Assembly (NCBI GenBank): GCA_040414495.1
Contig: JBEDUI010000060.1
Span: forward strand, 1 to 64,000
Length of the DNA stretch: 64,000 bases
Direction of reading: 5' to 3'
From: DATAVB01 sp040414495
Lineage (GTDB): Bacteria; Actinomycetota; Actinomycetes; Mycobacteriales; QHCD01
In this document: positions 47,498-56,126 of the stretch, one piece after another
Numbering within the stretch: position 1 is the stretch's first letter
Layout: the number at the start of each line of letters is the position of its first letter
Notes under the pieces: model-generated
The model's database searches: none
Told to the model about the DNA's origin: nothing
The model's input: only the letters and a program-made list of their open reading frames with translations
Position numbers and translations under genes: made by a program

Positions 47498-48127
47498 CTA
47501 GTAGCCGATCGCGACGGCGGCCTTGACCGTGGCCGGGTCATCGACGCTGCGCAGCAGCAGATCGGCGACATCGGCCCGGCCGATCGTGTAGCCGCGCCGC
47601 ACCGTGCGGTCGATCGCGGTGCGATATTTCCCGGTGCGTGGCTTGTCGGTCAGCCGCGGCGGGCGCACGATCGTCCACTCCAGACCGCTGCCGCGGACGA
47701 TGTCTTCCATCCGCGCGGTATCGGCGTACGCACCGGCCAGCAGCCGGCTGATCAACGGCTTCAGCACCAGCCGGTACGGCAGCGTGTCGTGCGGATCGGC
47801 CGGGGCCAGCGGGGCCACGCTGACGACCAGCAATCGCCGTACCTGCGCCGCCTGCATCGCGGTGACGATGCTGCGTACCCCGTTCTCCAGCACGCCGGCC
47901 GCGGTCTCGGATTTGGATCGCGGGCCGAGCGCCGAGATGACAGCGTCGGTCGCGCCGAGCGTGACCTTCTTGAGCACGTCCCCGGTCCGGATCTCGAGCC
48001 GCTCGTGCTTCGTCGTGAGCCGACTCGGGTCGCGGACGATGGCCGTGACCCGGTGCCCGGCCTCCAATGCCTGCGCGACGACCTGCGATCCGGTGCCGCC
48101 GGTGGCCCCGAAAACCGTGATGTGCAT
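47498..48127 (-). CDS. NAD(P)-binding atypical short-chain dehydrogenase (NmrA-like)
   Basis: This 209-residue protein has the Rossmann motif ITVFGATGGTGSQVVAQALEAGH (about residues 3-25), GDVLKKVTLGATDAVISALG and a WTIVRPPRLTD segment. These are typical of NAD(P)H-binding, flavin-reductase-like atypical SDRs without the classical YxxxK catalytic pair. The substrate is unknown. ATG at 48127 is chosen for homology; longer frames run upstream. It is divergent from a TetR gene with a shared operator, so it is probably the regulator's target. Confidence 0.82.
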   Translation of the reverse strand: MHITVFGATGGTGSQVVAQALEAGHRVTAIVRDPSRLTTKHERLEIRTGDVLKKVTLGATDAVISALGPRSKSETAAGVLENGVRSIVTAMQAAQVRRLLVVSVAPLAPADPHDTLPYRLVLKPLISRLLAGAYADTARMEDIVRGSGLEWTIVRPPRLTDKPRTGKYRTAIDRTVRRGYTIGRADVADLLLRSVDDPATVKAAVAIGY

Positions 48128-48208
48128 GCTCGCCTCCCCGATCTGTGTCCTGACCCCGCCGTGCTCGTCTCGCCCGGCTTTGCCCCGCGCCGTGCCCCAA
48201 ACGATCAT

Positions 48209-48230
48209 GGTGAGTAAACGCTCACTCACC
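48209..48230. promoter_or_regulatory. Putative TetR operator between the divergent SDR and TetR genes
   Basis: GGTGAGT (48209-48215) and ACTCACC (48224-48230) are perfect inverted arms, and GTGAG-TAAACG-CTCAC overlaps them as a second dyad. TACGAT at 48234 could be the -10 box of the TetR gene, placing the operator over its promoter. Confidence 0.65.
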
Positions 48231-48317
48231 ACGTACGATAGGCATCGGGCAGACAGCAACGCAACCCGGTATGAGGAGCGTGCAACGATCAACGACCGTG
48301 AAAGCCAGAGGCGTCCG

Positions 48318-48911
48318 GTGAGTACGCGCGATCGGATCCTCGACGCCGCCGCCGAGGTCGTACGGCGGCTGGGCCTGGCGCGCGCCACCACCAAGGAGAT
48401 CGCCAGGGCGGCCGGCCTGTCCGAGGCCACGCTGTACAAGAACTTTCAGGACAAGAACGAACTCGTGCTGACCGTGCTGCGCGAGCGGTTGCCACCGTTC
48501 ATCCCGTTGCTGGCCGATCTGCCCGAACGGGTCGGCCTGGGCGAGATGGCCGACACGCTGCGGGAAGTCGCGCTGACGGCGGTCGAGTTTTACGAGCAGG
48601 GCACGCCGATGATGGCGTCGCTGTTCGCCGAGCAGGGGTTACTGGCCCGGCATCGGGAGCAGATGAAAGAGGCCGGCGTGGGGCCGCATCTGGGCATCCG
48701 GGCGGTCGCGGGATACCTGCGGCTGGAGCAGCAAGCAGGTCGGCTCGCGGCCGACGCCGACCCCGATGCCGCGGCCGAACTGCTGCTGGGCGCCTGCTTC
48801 CAACGGGCGTTCTTCGGCCATGTGGTCGGTGAGCACGCGGCGGGTAGTTCGGCCGAGCGGTTTGCCCGCCAGATCGTACGGACCCTACTGACCCGGCTGC
48901 TCCCGGCGTAA
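48318..48911 (+). CDS. TetR-family transcriptional regulator
   Basis: This 197-residue protein has the TetR helix-turn-helix (STRDRILDAAAEVVRRLGLARATTKEIARAAGLSEATLYKNFQDKNELV, about residues 2-50). The C-terminal ligand domain is unassigned. GTG at 48318 puts the helix-turn-helix at the usual place; the nearby GTG at 48298 is in another frame. It is expected to repress itself and the divergent NAD(P)-binding gene through the 22-bp dyad at 48209. Confidence 0.85.
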   Translation: MSTRDRILDAAAEVVRRLGLARATTKEIARAAGLSEATLYKNFQDKNELVLTVLRERLPPFIPLLADLPERVGLGEMADTLREVALTAVEFYEQGTPMMASLFAEQGLLARHREQMKEAGVGPHLGIRAVAGYLRLEQQAGRLAADADPDAAAELLLGACFQRAFFGHVVGEHAAGSSAERFARQIVRTLLTRLLPA

Positions 48912-48970
48912 TACCGCTCGCGTTTGCACCCACTGCACGACATGGCCGTCGCGCCGAATAGGTGAGCCGC

Positions 48971-48976
48971 TAGCCT
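48971..48976 (+). promoter_or_regulatory. Putative -10 box (TAGCCT) for glmS
   Basis: TAGCCT ends eight bases before ATG 48985, so the leader would be zero to two bases long. No glmS ribozyme-like leader fits in the 73-bp gap after the TetR gene. Confidence 0.4.
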
Positions 48977-48984
48977 CGGGAAGC

Positions 48985-50820
48985 ATGTGCGGCATCGTCG
49001 GATACGTGGGCCACCGAGCGGCTTGTGACGTTGTGCTGGATGGCCTACGTCGATTGGAATATCGGGGTTACGACTCGGCCGGTCTGGCCATTGTGGACGG
49101 AGCGCTCCGGGTCGAACGCAAGGCCGGGCGGCTGGCCAATCTGGAGAAGGAGCTGGCCGGCGTCGATTTGTCCGGGAGCACCGGAATGGGGCACACCCGG
49201 TGGGCGACGCACGGCGCGCCGACCGATATCAACGCGCACCCGCACCGGGACTGCTCGGGCGCGATCGCGGTGATCCACAACGGCATTATCGAGAACTTCG
49301 TCGCGCTGCGGACGGAGCTGGAGGCCCGCGGTCACGAGTTGCGTAGCGAAACCGACACCGAGTTGGTCGCGCACCTGATCGAGGAGCAGCCGATCGATGC
49401 CGGCTTGGCCGAGGCGGTGCGGCAGGTGGCCCGCCGGTTGCGCGGGGCGTTCACGCTCGTCGTGGTGCACCGCGATATGCCCGGTGTGGTGGTCGGTGCC
49501 CGGCGCAATTCGCCGCTGGTAGTCGGTGTCGGCGAGGGCGAAATGTTCCTGGCCAGCGACGTATCGGCGTTTATCGCGTTCACCCGCAATGCCATCGAAT
49601 TGGCCCAGGACCAGGTCGTCGAGCTGCGGGCCGATGGCTATTCGATTATGGATTTCGCGGGCGAATCGGCTACGGGCAAGGCTTTTTACGTCGACTGGGA
49701 TACCTCGGCGGCGGAAAAGGGCGGCCACGACTATTTCATGCTGAAGGAGATCCAGGAGCAGCCGACCGCGGTCGCCGACACGTTGCGCGGGCATTTCTCC
49801 GAAGGCCGGATAATTCTGGACGAGGAACGGCTCGATGATCAGGATCTGCGTGACGTCGACAAGGTGTTCGTGGTCGCGTGCGGGTCGGCCTACCACTCCG
49901 GGTTGATCGCGAAATACGCGATAGAGCATTGGACCCGGCTACCGGTCGAGGTGGAGATCGCCTCGGAATTCCGGTACCGCGATCCGGTGCTGGACCGGGA
50001 TACGTTGGTGGTCGCGGTGTCGCAGAGCGGCGAAACGGCCGACACGCTGGAGGCGGTGCGGCACGCCCGCGAGCAGAAGGCCCGGGTGCTGTCGATTTGC
50101 AATACCAACGGCTCGCAGATTCCGCGGGAGTCGGATGCGGTGCTTTATACGCGGGCCGGGCCGGAGGTGGGCGTGGCCGCGACCAAGACGTTCCTGACGC
50201 AGGTCGCGGCCTCGTGCCTGGTTGGTCTGGCGTTGGCCCAGGTGCAGGGTAAGAAGTACGAGGACGAGGTCGAACGCGAATTTCTGGCGTTGTCGGCGAT
50301 GCCGTCGTTGGTGGCCGAGTCGTTGTCCACAGTGGACCCTGTGCGGGCGTTGGCGCGGGATTTGGCCGATTCCAAGGCGGTACTGTTCTTGGGCCGGCAT
50401 GTGGGTTACCCGGTCGCGTTGGAAGGTGCGTTGAAGCTCAAGGAATTGGCGTACATGCACGCCGAGGGCTTTCCGGCCGGCGAGCTGAAACACGGGCCGA
50501 TCGCGTTGATCGAGGACAATCTGCCGGTGGTCGTGCTGGTGCCGTCGCCGCGCGGCCGGAGTGTGTTGCATGACAAAATGCTGTCGAATATCGCGGAGAT
50601 CCGGGCTCGTGGGGCTCGTACGATCGTCATTGCCGAAGAGGGCGATAAATCGGTGAAACCGCTGGCGCATCATTTAATTGAGGTGCCGCATACGTCGACC
50701 CTGTTCGCTCCGTTGGTGACGACTGTGCCGTTGCAGGTGTTCGCGGCCGAACTGGCGCAGGCGCGCGGGTACGACGTGGACAAGCCCCGCAATCTGGCGA
50801 AATCCGTCACCGTCGAGTAG
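48985..50820 (+). CDS. glmS: Glutamine-fructose-6-phosphate aminotransferase
   Basis: This 611-residue enzyme makes glucosamine-6-phosphate from fructose-6-phosphate and glutamine. It has an N-terminal glutaminase domain with Cys2 (MCGIVGYVGHRAACDVVLDGLRRLEYRGYDSAG), and HTRWATHG and NGIIENF motifs. Two SIS domains follow (VACGSAYHSGLIAKYAIE; AVSQSGETADTLEAVRHAR), and the end is YDVDKPRNLAKSVTVE. It feeds glmM upstream. The 3' flank is a repeat-rich gap. Confidence 0.96.
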   Translation: MCGIVGYVGHRAACDVVLDGLRRLEYRGYDSAGLAIVDGALRVERKAGRLANLEKELAGVDLSGSTGMGHTRWATHGAPTDINAHPHRDCSGAIAVIHNGIIENFVALRTELEARGHELRSETDTELVAHLIEEQPIDAGLAEAVRQVARRLRGAFTLVVVHRDMPGVVVGARRNSPLVVGVGEGEMFLASDVSAFIAFTRNAIELAQDQVVELRADGYSIMDFAGESATGKAFYVDWDTSAAEKGGHDYFMLKEIQEQPTAVADTLRGHFSEGRIILDEERLDDQDLRDVDKVFVVACGSAYHSGLIAKYAIEHWTRLPVEVEIASEFRYRDPVLDRDTLVVAVSQSGETADTLEAVRHAREQKARVLSICNTNGSQIPRESDAVLYTRAGPEVGVAATKTFLTQVAASCLVGLALAQVQGKKYEDEVEREFLALSAMPSLVAESLSTVDPVRALARDLADSKAVLFLGRHVGYPVALEGALKLKELAYMHAEGFPAGELKHGPIALIEDNLPVVVLVPSPRGRSVLHDKMLSNIAEIRARGARTIVIAEEGDKSVKPLAHHLIEVPHTSTLFAPLVTTVPLQVFAAELAQARGYDVDKPRNLAKSVTVE

Positions 50821-50828
50821 GGGTCGTC

Positions 50829-50898
50829 GAGGCCCGGGGCCCGGGGCCCGGGGCCCGGGGCCCGAGGCCCGAGGCCCGAGGCCCGAGGCCCGAGGCCC
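50829..50898. repeat. Ten tandem GRGGCCC heptamers
   Basis: Ten contiguous 7-mers run from 50829: GAGGCCC, four GGGGCCC, then five GAGGCCC. They lie in the 379-bp gap 50821-51199 between the convergent glmS and gcdH genes. No gene is seen in that gap. The block order suggests expansion by slippage from two unit variants. Confidence 0.9.
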
Positions 50899-50905
50899 CC
50901 GGCAC

Positions 50906-50950
50906 GCGGCTGCGCGGCTCGCGGCTGCGCGGCTCGCGGCTGCGCGCCTC
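50906..50950. repeat. Three tandem 15-bp repeats
   Basis: GCGGCTGCGCGGCTC occurs at 50906, 50921 and 50936 (the last with one mismatch), immediately after the heptamer array. Confidence 0.85.
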
Positions 50951-51034
50951 ACCACCGGACCCGACCACGACCCCGGCTGCTGCCGGGGTCGACCCCGCCC
51001 GACCGGGCGGACTTCGGTCGGAGCCCCAGCCGAC

Positions 51035-51106
51035 GTTGATCATGAAGTTCCCTGCGCGACACGCCGACGACACGCCGACCGAAACGTCGGGAACTTCATG
51101 ATCAAC
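51035..51106. repeat. Intergenic palindromic element E (GATCRTGA family)
   Basis: GTTGATCATGAAGTTCCC (51035-51052) and its exact complement (51089-51106) form 18-bp perfect arms around 36 bp. The centre holds two CGACACGCC copies. It lies between the convergent ends of glmS and gcdH and could act as a bidirectional terminator. Confidence 0.85.
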
Positions 51107-51199
51107 TTCGGCCGAGCAGGCGTGGCGAAGCGGGTTGGTGGCGCTGTGGGCGCATGCGCGGGGGAGCGGGATGGCACGGGTGCGGGGCGACCGATTGCC

Positions 51200-52366
51200 T
51201 TAATTGAAGGCGTTGATGCCGGTCAGCGCCTGGCCAATCACCAGCGTGTGCACCTCGGACGTTCCCTCGTAGGTCAGCACCGACTCGAGGTTGTTGGCGT
51301 GCCGCAGCACCGGGTATTCCAGCGTTATGCCGTTGGCACCCAGAATAGTGCGGCAGGTCCGGGCAATCGAGAGCGCCTCGCGGACATTGTTCAGCTTGCC
51401 CAGACTGACCTGGCGCGGCTGCAAATTGCCCGCGTCCTTCAGTCGACCAAGATGCAACGCCAGCAAAAACCCTTTCTGCAATTCTAGCGCCATATCAGCG
51501 AGTTTCTGCTGCGTCAGCTGGAAGCCGGCTACGAGCCGATCGAACGCCTGCCGGTCGACCGCGTAGGAAATCGCCGTTTCCAGACAGTCCCGGGCCGCAC
51601 CCAAAGAACCGAAGACAATTCCGAATCTCGCTTCGTCCAAACAGGATAGTGGCCCCCGCAATCCGCGCGCCTCGGGAAGCAGCGCCGAAGAAGGCACCCG
51701 TACGCCATCGAGCACCAGCTCAGAAGTTATCGACGCCCGCAACGACAGCTTGCTGCCGACTTTCGGCGCCGAAAATCCCGGCGAATCCGTCGGCACGATA
51801 AAACCGCGTACGCCATCATCCGTCTGGGCCCAGACGATCGCGATATCGGCGACCGAGCCATTGGTGATCCACATTTTCGTGCCGTCGATGATCCAGTCCG
51901 ACCCGTCGCGGCGGGCCCGGGTCCGCATCCCGGCCGGATTGGACCCGAAATCGGCCTCGGTCAGGCCGAAACAGCCGATAACCTGCCCGGCCGCCATCGC
52001 CGGCAACCACTGTTCGCGCTGGGAATCCGAGCCCCAGCGCCGGATCGCGAACATCGCCAACGAGCCCTGCACCGACACAAAGCTGCGTGTCCCCGAATCC
52101 CCGGCCTCCAATTCCAGACACGCCAACCCGTACGACGTGGCGTTCGTCCCGGCGCAGCCGTACCCCTCCAAATGCATTCCGAGCAACCCGAGTTTGCCGA
52201 AATCTCCAGCCAATTCCACCGGAAAAGTGCCGGCCTCGTACCATTCGGCGACATGCGGCCGGATCGTGTCGGCGACAAATCGACGCACCGTCGCCTGGAT
52301 TTCCCGCTCCTCGTCGGTGAGCAGATGGTCGACGGCGAGCAGGTCGAGCGGCGAAACGCGATCCAT
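51200..52366 (-). CDS. gcdH: Glutaryl-CoA dehydrogenase
   Basis: This 388-residue FAD-dependent acyl-CoA dehydrogenase oxidises and decarboxylates glutaryl-CoA to crotonyl-CoA. The glutaryl-CoA subgroup is suggested by SYGLACLELEAGDSGTRSFVSVQGSLAMFAI (about residues 78-108) and the C-terminal RHANNLESVLTYEGTSEVHTLVIGQALTGINAF with the catalytic Glu in YEGT. FAD and substrate motifs (CFGLTEADFGSNP, KMWITNG) are intact. AGGAGTCATC precedes the ATG. Last gene of a four-gene operon, 9 bp after the E1 gene. Confidence 0.9.
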   Translation of the reverse strand: MDRVSPLDLLAVDHLLTDEEREIQATVRRFVADTIRPHVAEWYEAGTFPVELAGDFGKLGLLGMHLEGYGCAGTNATSYGLACLELEAGDSGTRSFVSVQGSLAMFAIRRWGSDSQREQWLPAMAAGQVIGCFGLTEADFGSNPAGMRTRARRDGSDWIIDGTKMWITNGSVADIAIVWAQTDDGVRGFIVPTDSPGFSAPKVGSKLSLRASITSELVLDGVRVPSSALLPEARGLRGPLSCLDEARFGIVFGSLGAARDCLETAISYAVDRQAFDRLVAGFQLTQQKLADMALELQKGFLLALHLGRLKDAGNLQPRQVSLGKLNNVREALSIARTCRTILGANGITLEYPVLRHANNLESVLTYEGTSEVHTLVIGQALTGINAFN

Positions 52367-52375
52367 GATGACTCC

Positions 52376-54544
52376 TCAGGACAACAGCCGGCGGGCGGCC
52401 TCTTCGATGGTCTGCTCCGAAAGCAATACGTGCAAAGCGGCGTCGCCGAGCGGGATGAAGCTGTCCTCGCTGGTCACCCGGGTCATCCGCCCCGTGTAGC
52501 CAGCGTCGAGTAGCGCCGCCACAACCCCTTCGGACACGCCGCCGGTCCGCCGCGTCTCGTCCACGACCAGCACGGTGCCGGTCGCCTTGGCCTCGCGTAG
52601 CAGGTCGGCAGCAGGTAGCGGGGCCAACCAACGCAAATCCACCACCCGGGAGCGCATGCCCTCGCGCGCCAACCGGTTCGCGACCCGCAGGCTCATCGGT
52701 ACGCCGTTGCCGAACGTCACGATGGTCAGATCGTTGCCAGCGCCGTAAACCCGGGCGCTACCGACCGGAACGTGCTCGGCCGGAATTGGCGCCAACCAGC
52801 CGTTATCGCCCTCGTCGTGCAGGTCGCGTGCGTGGTAGAGCGCGATCGGTTCCAGAAATGCGCACACCGACCCGTCGACCTCGGCCGCGGCGACACAGCT
52901 ACGCAGCATCGCCGCCGCGTCATCGGGCCGGGCCGGCGAGGCGATAACCAACCCGGGAATATCACGTAATGCGGCAATCGAATTGTCGTTGTGGAAATGC
53001 CCGCCGAAACCCTTTTGATAGGCATACGCGGCAATCCGCACGACCATGGGATTGCGGTATTGGCCAACGGAAAAGAACTGCAGCGTAGCTGCTTCGCCGC
53101 GCAATTGGTCCGACGCATTGTGCACGTACGCCAGATATTGAATTTCCGGAATCGGTAGCAGCCCGGTCAATCCCGAGCCCAGCGCCAAACCGAGAATCGA
53201 CTGCTCATCCAGCAGCGTGTCGAAAACTCGAGCCGCACCGTATTTACGCAACAACCCCCGGCTGACGCCGTAAACTCCGCCCTTGCGCGCCACGTCCTCG
53301 CCGAAAACCAGCAGATTCGGCCGTTCCGCCAGCAGATCGGCCAGCGTCGTATTGATCGCCTGGGCCAGCGTCAACGGAACCGATCCGGCCTCCGGTAGAG
53401 AACAGGCCGCCGCGACCTGGGCCGGCCGCCGCGGCGCCAACGGCGCCATCACCGCGGCCGCGCTGTCCAGTTGCGGCAGCTCGCACACCTCGGCCGCCAA
53501 CGCCGTGACCTGTTCGCGAATCGCCTCGTACCGGGCCGCGATCTCCGGCGCGGACACGTCCAGCCGCAACAACCCCCGCGCCGTGGCCAACAGCGGATCG
53601 CGATCCAACTCGGCCGCGATCTCACTGGGCGAGCGGTACGCGATTTCAGCGTCGGAGCCGGCATGACCGAGGTACCGCACCATCGACAGGTGCAGAAACG
53701 CCGGCCGCCGCTTCTCCCGTACGTACCGCTGCGCCTCCAACGCTGCAGCCATTGTGTCCAACGGATCGCAGCCGTCGGCGCCGAAATAGGCCAGGTGATC
53801 GCGGTTTCCGTACGCGGCGTTGATCCAGTCCGGCTGGGTCCGGACGCTGATGCCCAGGCCGTTGTCCTCACACACGAACAGCAGCGGCAACGGCAGGCCC
53901 TGATGGGTCACCTGGGCGGCGGCGTTGATCGCGCCGGTGGCGGTGGAGTGGTTGGCCGAGGCGTCGCCGAAGCTGCAGACCGTGATCGCGTCGGCCGGCC
54001 AGGACGATTCGACGCCGAGCTTGCGGGCCCGTTCGATCGCGAACGCCAGGCCCAGCGCACGGGGCAGATGCGAGGCGATCGTGGAGGTCTGCGGAATGAT
54101 GTTCAGGCTCGCGTTGCCGATGACCTTGTGCCGGCCACCGGCGATCGGTTCGGCCGCCGCCGCGACCACGCCGAGCAGAACATCCCGGGCACCGTCCTTA
54201 TAGGACAGTTGAGCCGCCCGTTGCAGATAGAACGCGCCGGAACGGTAGTGCAGCAGCGCTGGATCGGTCGGCCGCAGCTGCGCCGCCAGCGCCGCATTCC
54301 CTTCGTGGCCGGCCGATCCGATCGTGTAGAAGGAACGGCCGGTTGATTTCAGCGCCCGGGCGGCCAGGTCCAGATGCCGGCTGGTCGCCTGCGCTTCGAA
54401 CAGCTCCCAGAGCGATGTCGCGCCGCACTCGATCGAGCGATCCGAGCGATCCTCGTACGGACCGCGCGGCCGATGCAGGGCCGGCGCGTCAGCCAGCCCG
54501 GTCAGCCGTGCGAGAAAATGTCGATCGAGTTCTTCGTCGCCCAT
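52376..54544 (-). CDS. Fused E1 alpha-beta thiamine-dependent 2-oxoacid dehydrogenase
   Basis: This 722-residue protein joins a branched-chain-type E1-alpha (about residues 1-350) and E1-beta (about 380-722). The thiamine-diphosphate motif lies in VCSFGDASANHSTATGAINAA...VCEDN, with GDA in place of the usual GDG. The beta part has LGLALGSGLTGLLPIPEIQYLAY and FHNDNSIAALRDIPGLVIASPARPDDA. It would decarboxylate a 2-oxoacid and pass the acyl group to a lipoyl E2. No E2 or E3 gene is adjacent. Flanked by an aldehyde dehydrogenase and gcdH with 9-bp gaps, its likely substrate is 2-oxoadipate (inference). The Shine-Dalgarno sequence is weak, so coupling is likely. Confidence 0.85.
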   Translation of the reverse strand: MGDEELDRHFLARLTGLADAPALHRPRGPYEDRSDRSIECGATSLWELFEAQATSRHLDLAARALKSTGRSFYTIGSAGHEGNAALAAQLRPTDPALLHYRSGAFYLQRAAQLSYKDGARDVLLGVVAAAAEPIAGGRHKVIGNASLNIIPQTSTIASHLPRALGLAFAIERARKLGVESSWPADAITVCSFGDASANHSTATGAINAAAQVTHQGLPLPLLFVCEDNGLGISVRTQPDWINAAYGNRDHLAYFGADGCDPLDTMAAALEAQRYVREKRRPAFLHLSMVRYLGHAGSDAEIAYRSPSEIAAELDRDPLLATARGLLRLDVSAPEIAARYEAIREQVTALAAEVCELPQLDSAAAVMAPLAPRRPAQVAAACSLPEAGSVPLTLAQAINTTLADLLAERPNLLVFGEDVARKGGVYGVSRGLLRKYGAARVFDTLLDEQSILGLALGSGLTGLLPIPEIQYLAYVHNASDQLRGEAATLQFFSVGQYRNPMVVRIAAYAYQKGFGGHFHNDNSIAALRDIPGLVIASPARPDDAAAMLRSCVAAAEVDGSVCAFLEPIALYHARDLHDEGDNGWLAPIPAEHVPVGSARVYGAGNDLTIVTFGNGVPMSLRVANRLAREGMRSRVVDLRWLAPLPAADLLREAKATGTVLVVDETRRTGGVSEGVVAALLDAGYTGRMTRVTSEDSFIPLGDAALHVLLSEQTIEEAARRLLS

Positions 54545-54553
54545 TGGTTGATG

Positions 54554-56098
54554 CTAAGGCAGTCGAAAATCCAAATCCGGGATCAACTCGTGGGTGTCCA
54601 TCTGTGCTTTCTGCAACCGTCCCGAGTAATCCCAGTTCAACGACTGCCACCGGGTGAACTGATCGAGCACCCACATACCCGACTGCCGGCTGCCGTTTCC
54701 GGACTTGCCGTTGCCGCCGAAAGGCAGGTGCGCCTCGGCCCCGGACGTGGAGTTGTTCACGCTGACCATTCCGGCGCTGATCCCGCGGCGGAAGGCGAAA
54801 ACATCGCGCGGCTCGTTCGTGTAAATCGCGCAGGACAGGCCGTATCCGGGCAGATTCGCCAGTTCGACCGCCTCGTTGAAGTCGCGGTACGTGGTGACGC
54901 CGACAATCGGGCCGAACGTCTCCTGCCGGAACAGCTCGTCCTCGCGCCGCAGCCCGTCCACGATCGTCGGGTGGTAGAACAGCCCTGCCTCCGGGTCGCC
55001 GACGAAGCCCTTACGGGGGTTGCTCCGGCCGATTCGACCGGTGCTGCTGGAACCGGAAATGGCGTGGTGACGCTCGATCCAGCCCAGGTACTCCTCGAAC
55101 CGGCTGGCGAACCGCTCGTCCAACATCGGCCCGTACAACACCGGCTGGGTCGGATCGCCGATCGCGGCGCTCTCCGCGGCGGCGCTGAACCGACGCAGGA
55201 ACTCATCGTGCACCGACTCGTGCACGATCACCGTGCCCAGCGACGTACAACGCTGCCCGGCCGTACCGAAACCGGCGAACAACGCGCCCTCGACGGCCAG
55301 ATCCAACTGCGCCGACGGGGTGACCACCATCGGGTTCTTGCCGCCCAGCTCCAGGCACGGCGACTGCAGATGCCGGCCAGCCAGCTCGCCGATCTTCGCC
55401 CCAACCGCACTCGAGCCGGTGAACCCGATCTTGTCGACCAACCCCAGCTCAAGCGACCGTTCCAGGCCGGCGAACGTGGCGGCCCCGTCGGCGTACACCA
55501 CGTTGAGCACCCCGGCCGGAAGCCCGGCGTGTTGGAAGATCTCGTTGAACGCATCGGCGCAGGCGGCGGAGTATTCGGCCGGCTTCCACACGACCGTGTT
55601 GCCGGTCAGCAGCGCCGGCACGATGTACCAGGACGGCACCGCGACCGGGAAGTTGCCGGCCGTGATGACCGCGACCACGCCGACCGGGTTGCGGAACGTC
55701 AGCAGCTGCTTGTCCGGCATCTCCGAGGGCACCGTCTGCCCGTACAGCCGGCGGCCCTCACCGAGGAAGAAATCGCAGGTGTCCACGATTTCCTGCACCT
55801 CGCCCAGCGCCTCGGCGTACGGCTTGCCGATCTCGCGCGTGACGACCCGGGCCAGCGCCTCTTTGTTGGCTTCGATCAGCCGGCCGATGTACGCGATCAG
55901 CCGGCCGCGGATCGGCGCCGGGGTGTCGGCCCAGTCCGCTTGCGCGTCGTGCGCGGCCCGGCTGGCGGCGAGGAACGTCTCGGCATCACCGAACGCAACC
56001 TCGGCCACGACATCGGCCAGATCGGCCGAATTGCGGGAGGTGAAGGTGGCGGCAGCGCCGGTCGTACGAGCGCCGCCGATGAACGATGAAACGGTCAT
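54554..56098 (-). CDS. Aldehyde dehydrogenase, likely aminoadipate-semialdehyde (P6C) dehydrogenase
   Basis: This 514-residue NAD(P)-dependent aldehyde dehydrogenase has LELGGKNPMVV (catalytic Glu at about residue 250), FAGFGTAGQRCTSLGTVIVHESV (catalytic Cys at about 285) and GVTTYRDFNEAVELANLPGYGLS. Together with lysine 6-transaminase directly upstream, it most likely oxidises 2-aminoadipate-6-semialdehyde (in equilibrium with piperideine-6-carboxylate) to 2-aminoadipate, like Pcd/AmaB. ATG at 56098 is chosen because GGGAGAG lies 5 bases upstream; a TTG at 56110 would add four residues. Confidence 0.88.
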   Translation of the reverse strand: MTVSSFIGGARTTGAAATFTSRNSADLADVVAEVAFGDAETFLAASRAAHDAQADWADTPAPIRGRLIAYIGRLIEANKEALARVVTREIGKPYAEALGEVQEIVDTCDFFLGEGRRLYGQTVPSEMPDKQLLTFRNPVGVVAVITAGNFPVAVPSWYIVPALLTGNTVVWKPAEYSAACADAFNEIFQHAGLPAGVLNVVYADGAATFAGLERSLELGLVDKIGFTGSSAVGAKIGELAGRHLQSPCLELGGKNPMVVTPSAQLDLAVEGALFAGFGTAGQRCTSLGTVIVHESVHDEFLRRFSAAAESAAIGDPTQPVLYGPMLDERFASRFEEYLGWIERHHAISGSSSTGRIGRSNPRKGFVGDPEAGLFYHPTIVDGLRREDELFRQETFGPIVGVTTYRDFNEAVELANLPGYGLSCAIYTNEPRDVFAFRRGISAGMVSVNNSTSGAEAHLPFGGNGKSGNGSRQSGMWVLDQFTRWQSLNWDYSGRLQKAQMDTHELIPDLDFRLP

Positions 56099-56126
56099 TG
56101 ACTCTCCCAATCGGGGCTCAGTGGGC

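Noticed and set aside
48912..48984. glmS ribozyme/riboswitch
   Set aside because: The gap is only 73 bp, the -10 box sits next to the start codon, and no conserved ribozyme core is visible.
50674..50955. Repetitive protein encoded antisense through the heptamer array
   Set aside because: Its repeats are only the translated DNA repeat, and half of it overlaps glmS in antisense.
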